A stretch of DNA of 5,329 bases from an uncultured Tabrizicola sp. (lineage in GTDB: Bacteria > Pseudomonadota > Alphaproteobacteria > Rhodobacterales > Rhodobacteraceae). A program made the position numbers and the translations under genes. Where the stretch lies: NCBI GenBank assembly GCA_937858255.1, contig CALLZQ010000559.1, forward strand, positions 1 to 5,329. The letters run 5' to 3'. Positions 1-5,329 of this stretch are shown piece by piece. The notes below the pieces were generated by a model. It made no database searches, was not told the origin of the DNA, and saw only the letters and a program-made list of their open reading frames with translations. Position 1 is the stretch's first letter. Each line of letters opens with the position of its first letter.

Positions 1-1601
1 AGCGCGTCCGGTCGCGCGGCATTCAGGTCCAGCCGGACCCGGTCGCGAGTTTGCAACAGCGCCAAGCCACCGCCCACCACCGCCTCGGGCGAGGCATTGA
101 GGATCGACGGGCTTTCCGAGGTGCCCGATTGCCGGCCATCGCCTGCGGTCGGCAGATGGCTGATCCCGGCGCGGATCATGGCATCCGGCGGCTGCATGTT
201 CACCACCTCGGCCGAGCCGGGATAGCCGACGCAGCCCACCCCGCGGATGAACAGCATGGTCCGCGCGTCGATGCCAAGGGTGGGGTCATTGATCCGGTCA
301 TGGTAATCCTCTGGCCCGTCAAACACCACGGCACGGGCCTCGAATATTCCCTCGGCCCCCGGATCGGACAGGAAACGCTGCCGGAACTCGGCAGAGATCA
401 CGCTGGTCTTCATCAGGGCACTGTCAAAGAGGTTGCCCGAAAGGACGAGAAACCCCGCTCTCTCCCGCAGCGGGGCGGTCGCGGGTCGGATCACCGCCGG
501 ATCGCGGCTTTCCCAACCCGTCAGGTTATCGGCCATCGTCTTGCCCGTGGCGGGCATTGCCCCCCCCTGCAAAAGGGCCGCCTTGGGCAACTCTCCCATC
601 ACCGCCGGCACGCCACCGGCGCGGAAAAAGCTCTCGCCCAGATATTCACCCGAGGGCTGCATATTGACCAAGAGCGGCACCTCATAGCCGATCTTCTGCC
701 AGTCAAACACATCCATCTCGACCCCGGCATGGCGGGCGATTGCCTGCAAATGCGGCGGGGCATTGGTCGAGCCACCGACCGCCACTGTGACCCGGATGGC
801 ATTTTCAAAGGCAGCACGGGTGAGGATGTCCGAGGGCTTCAGATCCTCATGCACCATGCCGACGATCCGGCGCCCGGTTTCATAGGCCATCGCCATCCGC
901 TCACGAAACGGCGCCGGGATCGCAGCATTGCCGGTCAGGGTCATCCCCAACGCCTCGGCCATCGCATTCATGGTGCTGGCGGTGCCCATGGTGTTGCAAT
1001 GGCCCAGACTGGGGGCACTCGCGCAAACGCGGGAAATGAATTCCTCATAATCAATCGCGCCCTCGGCCAAGAGGCGCCGGCTCTCCCAGATGATGGTGCC
1101 CGAACCCGCGCGCTTGCCCTTCCCCCAGCCATCGAGCATCGGCCCGCCGTTCAGCGCGATGGCCGGCAGATCGACCGTCGCCGCCCCCATCAGCAGGGCC
1201 GGCGTGGTCTTGTCACAGCCGGTGGTCAGCACGACGCCATCAATCGGATAGCCGTGCAGAACCTCGACCAGACCCAGATAGGCAAGGTTACGGTCCAACG
1301 CCGCTGTGGGGCGTTTGGCATTCTCAAAAATCGGGTGAACGGGGAATTCCATCGGAATACCCCCGGCATCGCGGATCCCGGCCTTGATCCGGTCGATCAG
1401 AAAGACATGGATCTTGTTGCAGGGGGCCAGATCGCTGCCGGTCTGGGCGATACCGATGATCGGGCGCCCCTCTTGCAGCTCGCCGCGCGTATATTCCTGA
1501 TTGAGATAACGCTCCAGATACAGCGCGGTCATGCCGGGGTTGTTCGGGTTATCGAACCACTCTTGTGAGCGAAAGCGCTTGTCTGCCCGTCTGCTGCCCA
1601 T
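1..1601 (-). CDS. xylD: D-xylonate (sugar-acid) dehydratase, IlvD/EDD family, C-terminus cut by window edge
   Basis: Dehydrates a pentonate (D-xylonate, possibly L-arabinonate) to the 2-keto-3-deoxy acid in the cytoplasm, an early step of the Weimberg pathway. The 533 visible residues show the family's [2Fe-2S] and Mg features: TGSDLAPCN (Cys61), [10 protein letters not shown] (Cys129, Asp130 and the carbamylatable Lys131) and [11 protein letters not shown] (Cys202). [13 protein letters not shown] follows, and [13 protein letters not shown] near residue 492 carries the catalytic-serine loop. The N-terminus ([11 protein letters not shown]) and much of the body match my memory of Caulobacter XylD, about 590 aa, so roughly 55-60 residues lie outside the window. 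I chose the ATG at 1601 because GGAGG sits 5 nt upstream and RFRS then falls where it does in XylD. The ATG at 1637 has no ribosome site. The gene is divergent from xylX, the next enzyme in the pathway. Substrate choice between xylonate, arabinonate and related acids is not settled by sequence. It is unlikely to be IlvD proper, because the residues resemble the sugar-acid branch. Confidence 0.93.
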   Translation of the reverse strand, partial: MGSRRADKRFRSQEWFDNPNNPGMTALYLERYLNQEYTRGELQEGRPIIGIAQTGSDLAPCNKIHVFLIDRIKAGIRDAGGIPMEFPVHPIFENAKRPTAALDRNLAYLGLVEVLHGYPIDGVVLTTGCDKTTPALLMGAATVDLPAIALNGGPMLDGWGKGKRAGSGTIIWESRRLLAEGAIDYEEFISRVCASAPSLGHCNTMGTASTMNAMAEALGMTLTGNAAIPAPFRERMAMAYETGRRIVGMVHEDLKPSDILTRAAFENAIRVTVAVGGSTNAPPHLQAIARHAGVEMDVFDWQKIGYEVPLLVNMQPSGEYLGESFFRAGGVPAVMGELPKAALLQGGAMPATGKTMADNLTGWESRDPAVIRPATAPLRERAGFLVLSGNLFDSALMKTSVISAEFRQRFLSDPGAEGIFEARAVVFDGPEDYHDRINDPTLGIDARTMLFIRGVGCVGYPGSAEVVNMQPPDAMIRAGISHLPTAGDGRQSGTSESPSILNASPEAVVGGGLALLQTRDRVRLDLNAARPDA

Positions 1602-1606
1602 CGCCC

Positions 1607-1611
1607 CCTCC
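1607..1611 (-). promoter_or_regulatory. Ribosome binding site of xylD (decides the start)
   Basis: On the minus strand GGAGG (continuing as GGAGGGGG) lies 5 nt before the ATG at 1601. The in-frame ATG 36 nt further upstream, at 1637, directly abuts an operator-like palindrome and has no purine-rich stretch before it, so the downstream ATG is preferred. Confidence 0.75.
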
Positions 1612-1616
1612 GGCTG

Positions 1617-1628
1617 TTTGCCGGCAAA
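1617..1628. promoter_or_regulatory. 12-bp perfect palindrome in the xylD leader, possible operator
   Basis: TTTGCCGGCAAA is a perfect inverted repeat with no spacer and a central CCGG. It lies 15 bp upstream of the xylD start chosen here, just before its ribosome site. The TTTGC/GCAAA arms are the same as those of the 18-bp palindrome upstream of iolC, but the centre is 6 bp shorter. One regulator dimer would therefore not sit on both in the same way. A role as an operator, or as a small hairpin in the mRNA leader, is inference. Confidence 0.35.
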
Positions 1629-1637
1629 GGCTTTCAT

Positions 1638-1651
1638 TTTGGTATACCAAA
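1638..1651. promoter_or_regulatory. GntR/FadR-type operator candidate between xylD and xylX
   Basis: TTTGGTATACCAAA is a perfect 14-bp palindrome in the divergent intergenic region. It fits the GT...AC core of FadR-subfamily GntR operators and closely resembles the TTGGTATACCAA core known from hexuronate regulators of the ExuR/UxuR type. Placed between two divergent genes of one pathway, it could control both. The central GGTATACC could also serve as a weak -10 element on either strand. On the minus strand that would start the xylD transcript near 1634, inside the longer reading frame, which again favours the start at 1601. The regulator gene is not in the window. Confidence 0.6.
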
Positions 1652-1705
1652 TGCAAGCGTCTTGCGGCATGGTGGTGCCAGTTCCTCACAGCCAAGGCCC
1701 GCGCC

Positions 1706-2890
1706 ATGACCGCTTTGACCCGCAGCCCCCTGACCAACCCTGACCCGCAAGGGCTTTTCGTCGGACGCGTCTGGCGCCCGGGCATCGGACCATCGCTGGT
1801 GATGCTGCGCGGGGACCGGGTGATCGACATCACTTGCCGCGAAGTGCCGACGATGCGCGACCTGTTGGAGCGTGATGATCCCGCAGATTGGGTTCGCGCG
1901 GCGCAAGGCGAAGACATCGCCACGCTGGCGGCGCTGGGGGCCAGTTCGGTTCCGGGCGCGGGGACCGAGAGGCTGCATCTGCTGGCCCCTTGCGATTTAC
2001 AGGCGGTCAAGGCGGCGGGGGTGACCTTCGCCGCCTCGATGGTCGAGCGGGTGATCGAGGAAAAGGCAGCCGGCGATGCCGACCGGGCCGAGGAAATCCG
2101 CACGCGGGTCCGCGCGGTCATTGGCGACAGCCTCTCAGGCATCCTGCCCGGTTCCCCTGCCGCGATGCGGGTCAAGGAGCTGCTGATTGCCGAGGGGATG
2201 TGGTCGCAATATCTTGAGGTCGGTATCGGCCCGGATGCCGAAGTATTCACCAAGGCGCAGCCGATGTCCTCGGTCGGCTGGGGCGCGCTGGTTGGTCTGC
2301 ATCCAATCTCGACCTGGAACAACCCCGAGCCAGAGATCGTGCTGGCCGTTTGCAGCCGTGGGCGCATTGTTGGGGCGACGCTGGGCAACGATGTCAACCT
2401 GCGCGATGTCGAGGGGCGTTCGGCACTGCTGTTGGGCAAGGCCAAGGATAACAACGCATCTTGCGCCATCGGCCCCTTCCTGCGGCTGTTTGACGGGCAA
2501 TTCACGCTGGACACTGTGCGGGGGGCAGAGCTTTCGATGCAGGTCAACGGCGCGGACGATTTCGTGCTGGAGGGGTGTTCGTCGATGCGCCTGATCAGCC
2601 GGGATCCGGCGCAGATCGTTGCCCAGACCATCGGGGCGCACCACCAGTATCCTGACGGGTTCATGCTGTTCCTGGGCACGATGTTCGCGCCGGTCAAGGA
2701 CCGTGATGCGCCCGGGCAGGGCTTTACCCATCATCTTGGCGATCTCGTTGAAATTCACGAGGCCCATCTGGGCACGCTCTCTAATCAGGTGGCGCTGTCG
2801 ACAGACTGTCCGGCCTGGAGCTTTGGCACAGCCGCCTTGATGCGCAACCTTGCCGGGCGCGCCCTGCTGGGGGCAGCCACACCCGACTGA
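1706..2890 (+). CDS. xylX: 2-keto-3-deoxy-D-xylonate (or L-arabinonate) dehydratase, FAH-fold, XylX type
   Basis: Converts 2-keto-3-deoxypentonate to 2-oxoglutarate semialdehyde, the second dehydration of the Weimberg pathway; cytoplasmic. The 394-residue protein matches the usual length of XylX (about 385-395 aa). Visible signatures, in order, are LLAPCDLQAVKAAGVTFA (93-110), MVERVIEEK (112-120), MWSQYLEVGIGPDAEVFTK (165-183), NNPEPEIVL with acidic metal ligands Glu208 and Glu210, and GNDVNLRDVEGRSALLL with Asp229. KAKDNNASCAIGPF (245-258) and LFLGTMFAPVKDRDAPGQGF (321-340) follow. These blocks agree with my memory of Caulobacter XylX, apart from a more variable N-terminal 90 residues. The open frame extends upstream to 1565, but that part runs back across xylD. 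The ATG at 1706 has a modest AAGG 8 nt before it and gives the family N-terminus. It is divergent from xylD and followed by iolC on the same strand. No clear terminator follows it. An acylpyruvase or other FAH hydrolase is less likely given the whole-length XylX pattern. Confidence 0.92.
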   Translation: MTALTRSPLTNPDPQGLFVGRVWRPGIGPSLVMLRGDRVIDITCREVPTMRDLLERDDPADWVRAAQGEDIATLAALGASSVPGAGTERLHLLAPCDLQAVKAAGVTFAASMVERVIEEKAAGDADRAEEIRTRVRAVIGDSLSGILPGSPAAMRVKELLIAEGMWSQYLEVGIGPDAEVFTKAQPMSSVGWGALVGLHPISTWNNPEPEIVLAVCSRGRIVGATLGNDVNLRDVEGRSALLLGKAKDNNASCAIGPFLRLFDGQFTLDTVRGAELSMQVNGADDFVLEGCSSMRLISRDPAQIVAQTIGAHHQYPDGFMLFLGTMFAPVKDRDAPGQGFTHHLGDLVEIHEAHLGTLSNQVALSTDCPAWSFGTAALMRNLAGRALLGAATPD

Positions 2891-2905
2891 CCCGTACAGA
2901 ATCTG

Positions 2906-2923
2906 TTTGCAACCGGTTGCAAA
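2906..2923. promoter_or_regulatory. LacI-family operator candidate upstream of iolC
   Basis: TTTGCAACCGGTTGCAAA is a perfect 18-bp palindrome with no spacer and a central CG. That layout is typical of operators of LacI-family sugar regulators. It lies 16 bp after the xylX stop and 78 bp before the iolC start, and it overlaps the -35 region of the promoter proposed here. This fits repression of the iol genes until inducer appears. Many alphaproteobacterial iol clusters are instead controlled by an RpiR-family IolR, so a LacI-type site would be a different arrangement. The regulator itself is outside the window. Confidence 0.72.
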
Positions 2924-2934
2924 GCGCCTATGCT
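2907..2934 (+). promoter_or_regulatory. Probable sigma-70-type promoter for the iolC-iolB-aldolase operon
   Basis: TTGCAA (2907-2912) and TATGCT (2929-2934) are separated by 16 bp, and each matches four of six positions of the sigma-70 consensus. Transcription would start near 2941 and leave a leader of about 60 nt before iolC. The -35 element lies inside the 18-bp palindrome. This is pattern matching only; promoters in GC-rich alphaproteobacteria are poorly predicted by eye. Confidence 0.45.
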
Positions 2935-2985
2935 GACGAAAGGCGCGCAGGGCGCATAGCCCGTGCACCACAGTGCAGGCCGTAC

Positions 2986-2993
2986 AGGGGGGG
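2986..2993 (+). promoter_or_regulatory. Ribosome binding site of iolC (decides the start)
   Basis: AGGGGGGG lies 8 nt before the ATG at 3002. The reading frame is also open from a GTG at 2963, but that codon has no purine-rich site before it. The extra 13 residues would not belong to the PfkB kinase fold. Confidence 0.6.
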
Positions 2994-3001
2994 CGGGACC
3001 G

Positions 3002-4015
3002 ATGTCACCGGACACTGATTTTGCAACCGCGCCCTTTGCCCAAGGCCGGCTGGCCGCCCTGAGGCGAATGCGTTTCGCGGTTCTCGGCCGCGCCGGCATG
3101 GACTTTTACGCCGATCCCCCCGGCAGCAGAATCGAGGGGGGGCGGCATTTCGTGGCCCATCTGGGCGGATCTGCGGGTAACATTGCCGCCGCCTTGGCGC
3201 GGCAGGGGGCAGCGGCCGCCTTGATCAGCCGGGTCTCTGACGATGCGGTGGGGCGTTTCGTCCTGACAGAACTGGACCACTATGGAATAGACCGCCGCCA
3301 TGTCAGCCTTACCATGACAGAAGAGCGCTCCTCGCTGGCCGTGGTCGAGACCCGGGCCCAAGACTGCCAGTCTGTGATCTATCGCAACGGCGCGGCGGAT
3401 TTCGCCCTTTCTCCCCCAGATATCGCAGCGGTAGATTTCACCGGCTTTGGGGCACTGGTGGTGACCGGCACGGCATTGGCGGCAGAACCGTCGCGGACCG
3501 CCACGCTGGCCGCGCTGGCATCGGCCCGGGCGGCAGGGGCCGTCACGGTGATGGATCTGGATTACCGCCCCTATTCCTGGCCTTCGCTGGAAGAGGCGCG
3601 TCGTGTGATGGCCATGGCCGCACAGGGCACGGATATCGTGATCGGCAATGACGTAGAGTTCGGCCACCTCGCCGGATCCGACGCCGGGGGCCAAGATGCG
3701 GCACAAGCCCTGATCGCAACAGGCACGACACTTGCGATTTACAAAATGGGCGAAAACGGCGCCGTGACTTTCACCGCCGGGGGCACCTTTACCACCGGCA
3801 TCTACAGGACAAAGGCGCTGAAACCCACCGGGGCGGGCGATGCCTTCATGGGCGGCTTCCTGGCCGCGCTTGGCACCGGCGCGGGGTTGCGCAGCGCCGT
3901 ATTACGCGGCTCGGCATCGGCAGCGATTGTCGTTTCGCGCCCCGGCTGCGCCCCCGCCTGCCCCACTGCCGCCGAACTGGATTCCTTCCTCGCCGCGCGC
4001 CCCGAACCGACCTGA
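3002..4015 (+). CDS. iolC: 5-dehydro-2-deoxygluconokinase IolC (PfkB/ribokinase family)
   Basis: Phosphorylates 2-deoxy-5-keto-D-gluconate with ATP in the cytoplasm, giving the 6-phosphate that the next aldolase can cleave (myo-inositol catabolism). The 337 residues cover a single ribokinase-type domain. The substrate strand FAVLGRAGMDFYADP is at 25-39, PfkB signature 1 (GGSAGNIAAALARQGA) at 55-70, and VMDLDYRPYSWPS, characteristic of IolC, at 183-195. The ATP/anion-hole signature KPTGAGDAFMGGFL is at 274-287 with catalytic Asp280. Rhizobial-type IolC proteins often carry an extra C-terminal DUF2090 domain and run to about 640 residues; this one ends right after the kinase domain, so the aldol cleavage needs a separate enzyme. 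It is the first gene of the operon, with its own probable promoter and operator. A related sugar kinase such as 2-keto-3-deoxygluconate kinase is possible by fold alone, but the adjacent iolB supports IolC. Confidence 0.92.
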   Translation: MSPDTDFATAPFAQGRLAALRRMRFAVLGRAGMDFYADPPGSRIEGGRHFVAHLGGSAGNIAAALARQGAAAALISRVSDDAVGRFVLTELDHYGIDRRHVSLTMTEERSSLAVVETRAQDCQSVIYRNGAADFALSPPDIAAVDFTGFGALVVTGTALAAEPSRTATLAALASARAAGAVTVMDLDYRPYSWPSLEEARRVMAMAAQGTDIVIGNDVEFGHLAGSDAGGQDAAQALIATGTTLAIYKMGENGAVTFTAGGTFTTGIYRTKALKPTGAGDAFMGGFLAALGTGAGLRSAVLRGSASAAIVVSRPGCAPACPTAAELDSFLAARPEPT

Positions 4016-4019
4016 GAGG
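4014..4019 (+). promoter_or_regulatory. Ribosome binding site of iolB overlapping the iolC stop
   Basis: GAGAGG begins inside the TGA stop codon of iolC (4013-4015) and ends 4 nt before the iolB ATG at 4024. Ribosomes finishing iolC would uncover or reuse this site, so translation of the two genes is probably coupled. Confidence 0.6.
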
Positions 4020-4023
4020 CCCC

Positions 4024-4881
4024 ATGCATATCCCACCCCATGACAACCACAATCAGCCCATCGTCGGCCCCGGTCATCCGCTGGTGCCGTTGAACTATTT
4101 CAACATCGTCAAGTTGCGCCGGGGCGAGAGCCATGACTTTGCCGTGCCGGGCTATGAAACCTGCATCGTCCCCGCCACAGGCAGCATCCGGGTCGAGGTC
4201 GGCGGGCAGCGCCATGACGATCTGGGCGGTCGCGGGGCCGATGTCTGGGATGGCGAGCCGGAGGGGGTCTATATCCCGACCGGGATGACCGCCCGCATCA
4301 CCTGCCTGTCAGACAGGGCCGAGATTTTCATTGCCGGCGCCCTCTACGATCAGGTGCTGGAGCCTTTCGCAGTGCGCCGCGGTGATCTCGACATCATCCA
4401 GTACGGATCCGACGACACCAAGACCCATCGCAAGATCAAGCATATCCTTGGCACCAAGTATCACGGGCGGGTCGGACGGCTTCTGGTCAGTGAGCTTTAC
4501 ACGGTCGGCACCGGCGGCTGGTCGGGCTTTCCCAGCCACAAGCACGACAGCGACCGCACCGATCAGGCGGGCGAGATGATCGAAACCCGCCATGATGAGA
4601 CCTATAATTTCCGTTTTCGCCCCAGCCATGGCTCGGGCCTGCAAATGCTGCAACGCGAAGACAATCAGCCGGGCGATGCCTATCACATCATGGATGGCTC
4701 AACCGTGTTGATCGACCGGGGCTATCATCCTTGCTGCGTCCTGCCCGGCTATGAGATGTATTATTTCACCATTCTCGGCGGCCTGTCGCAGCGCAGCCTC
4801 AAGCAGTATTTCCAGCCGACCCATGCGGATCAGTTGCACAAGATCCCCGGGATCATGGATATGGTGGCCAAGTTCAAATGA
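4024..4881 (+). CDS. iolB: 5-deoxy-glucuronate isomerase IolB (KduI/IolB cupin family)
   Basis: Isomerises 5-deoxy-D-glucuronate to 2-deoxy-5-keto-D-gluconate, the substrate of IolC, in the cytoplasm. The 285 residues form the usual bicupin length of the family (about 270-300 aa). The second cupin shows the metal-site pattern: FPSHKHD (His172, His174), ETRHDETYNFRF (Glu192), and DRGYHPCCVLPGYEMYYFTILGG (His235). The last block is the IolB C-terminal signature, in which Bacillus-type enzymes read roughly GYHPV.A.PGY..YYLNV. The N-terminal cupin carries YETCIVPATGSIRVEVGG (44-61) and EGVYIPTGM (80-88). A short insertion, DSDRTDQAG, follows the HKHD motif. The gene starts 8 nt after iolC and ends in an ATGA overlap with the aldolase gene, so the three are very likely one transcript. 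KduI itself is less likely, because the IolB-type C-terminal block is present and the neighbours are iol genes. Confidence 0.93.
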   Translation: MHIPPHDNHNQPIVGPGHPLVPLNYFNIVKLRRGESHDFAVPGYETCIVPATGSIRVEVGGQRHDDLGGRGADVWDGEPEGVYIPTGMTARITCLSDRAEIFIAGALYDQVLEPFAVRRGDLDIIQYGSDDTKTHRKIKHILGTKYHGRVGRLLVSELYTVGTGGWSGFPSHKHDSDRTDQAGEMIETRHDETYNFRFRPSHGSGLQMLQREDNQPGDAYHIMDGSTVLIDRGYHPCCVLPGYEMYYFTILGGLSQRSLKQYFQPTHADQLHKIPGIMDMVAKFK

Positions 4882-5329
4882 CCCGGGCAACGCTGGCCGA
4901 GGTGTTGCAGCCCGCCCTAACCGGTGGCTATGCCGTCGCCGGGCTGGTCTGTCTGGGCTGGGAGGATATGCGCGCCTATACCGCCGCCGCCGAAGCACTG
5001 CGGGCGCCGGTGATCCTGCAAGCCGGGCCGGGCTGCCGGGCGCATACGCCCCTGCCGGTGCTGGCGCGGATGATGGGGCATCTGGCCGACGCGGCCCGTG
5101 TGCCTGTGGTGATCCACCTCGATCACGCCAGATCACTGGAGGAATGCCGCGTTGCTCTGGGCGAAGGGTTTACCTCGGTCATGTTGGATGGCTCGGCCCT
5201 GCCATTGGCCGAAAACATCGCGCTGACGGCACAGGCATCGGCGCTTGCCCATGGGGCGGGCGCCTCGTGCGAGGGTGAAATCGGTTTTGTCGGCTATGCG
5301 GGCGGCGCCGGGTCCGAGGGCACGGACCC
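4878..5329 (+). CDS. Class II (zinc) aldolase, IolJ-like, C-terminus cut by window edge
   Basis: Member of the class II fructose-bisphosphate/tagatose-bisphosphate aldolase family. In this operon it most likely cleaves 2-deoxy-5-keto-gluconate 6-phosphate into malonate semialdehyde and dihydroxyacetone phosphate (the IolJ reaction). Only the first 150 residues are visible, about half of the usual 280-310. VPVVIHLDHARSLEEC (75-90) carries catalytic Asp82 and zinc ligand His83. GFTSVMLDGSALPLAENI (97-114) is the core signature, followed by AHGAGASCEGEIGFVGY (124-140) with Glu134. The later zinc histidines are beyond the window. The N-terminal barrel strand is unusual: where relatives have an AFNV.N-like motif, this protein reads YAVAGLVCLGWEDM (18-31). 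The start ATG overlaps the iolB TGA as ATGA and there is no strong ribosome site, which suggests translational coupling. A general glycolytic or Calvin-cycle Fba is an alternative; no symbol is given because IolJ rests on context. Confidence 0.85.
   Translation, partial: MTRATLAEVLQPALTGGYAVAGLVCLGWEDMRAYTAAAEALRAPVILQAGPGCRAHTPLPVLARMMGHLADAARVPVVIHLDHARSLEECRVALGEGFTSVMLDGSALPLAENIALTAQASALAHGAGASCEGEIGFVGYAGGAGSEGTD

Noticed and set aside
51..1568. A 505-codon open frame on the plus strand, the longest in the window
   Set aside because: It runs exactly antisense to xylD, whose minus-strand product carries a full set of IlvD/EDD motifs. The plus-strand product is rich in Arg, His, Gly and Gln with no recognisable domain, as expected from the shadow of a GC-rich gene.
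1653..1665. Inverted repeat GCAAG-CGT-CTTGC next to the GntR-like palindrome
   Set aside because: With five base pairs per arm it is easily expected by chance in such sequence, and nothing else supports a function.
1549..2697. A 382-codon open frame on the minus strand opposite xylX
   Set aside because: The product is Ser/Arg/Pro-rich with no family motif, and xylX on the other strand is conserved along its whole length. This is a codon-bias shadow.
2928..2977. Short inverted repeats after xylX (CTATGC/GCATAG at 2928-2959; TGCAC/GTGCA at 2964-2977) as a terminator
   Set aside because: The stems are only 5-6 bp, one has a 20-nt loop, and no T-run follows. They are not enough to call a terminator or a riboswitch.
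2963..3001. GTG start of iolC giving 13 extra residues
   Set aside because: There is no ribosome site before it, while a strong purine run precedes the ATG at 3002. The extra residues do not look like part of the kinase.
2135..3706. Two long minus-strand frames (2135-2971 and 3005-3706) opposite xylX and iolC
   Set aside because: They have no recognisable domains, no convincing ribosome sites, and complete overlap with well-supported plus-strand genes.

Overview
The window is GC-rich, densely coding DNA that looks like an alphaproteobacterium, most likely Rhodobacterales (Paracoccus/Rhodobacter-like). The reasons are strong G/C bias at third codon positions, long open frames on the antisense strands of real genes, and sugar-acid enzymes that closely resemble the Caulobacter XylD and XylX proteins as I remember them. 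The genus is inference. No RNA genes, transposons, CRISPR arrays or phage genes are visible.

Layout. Positions 1-1601 (minus strand, C-terminus cut by the window edge) encode an IlvD/EDD-family sugar-acid dehydratase of the D-xylonate dehydratase (XylD) type. A 104-bp divergent intergenic region (1602-1705) follows. It holds a GntR/FadR-style perfect palindrome (1638-1651) and a second short palindrome (1617-1628). Positions 1706-2890 (plus) encode a fumarylacetoacetate-hydrolase-fold protein of the XylX type (2-keto-3-deoxy-pentonate dehydratase). A 111-bp gap then carries a perfect 18-bp LacI-type palindrome (2906-2923) lying over the -35 region of a plausible promoter. After it comes a tight operon: iolC (5-dehydro-2-deoxygluconokinase, 3002-4015), iolB (5-deoxy-glucuronate isomerase, 4024-4881) and a class II aldolase (4878 to the window edge) that fits the IolJ role.

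How the genes work together. XylD and XylX are two consecutive steps of the Weimberg (non-phosphorylating pentose oxidation) pathway: pentonate to 2-keto-3-deoxypentonate to 2-oxoglutarate semialdehyde. IolB, IolC and the aldolase are three consecutive late steps of myo-inositol catabolism: isomerisation of 5-deoxyglucuronate to 2-deoxy-5-keto-gluconate, its phosphorylation, and cleavage to malonate semialdehyde and dihydroxyacetone phosphate. The window is therefore the junction of two carbohydrate catabolic modules, each with its own candidate operator type. It is a catabolic locus built from known enzyme families; I do not see a wholly new system. The most interesting parts are the regulatory palindromes, the pathway juxtaposition, and the divergent N-terminus of the aldolase.
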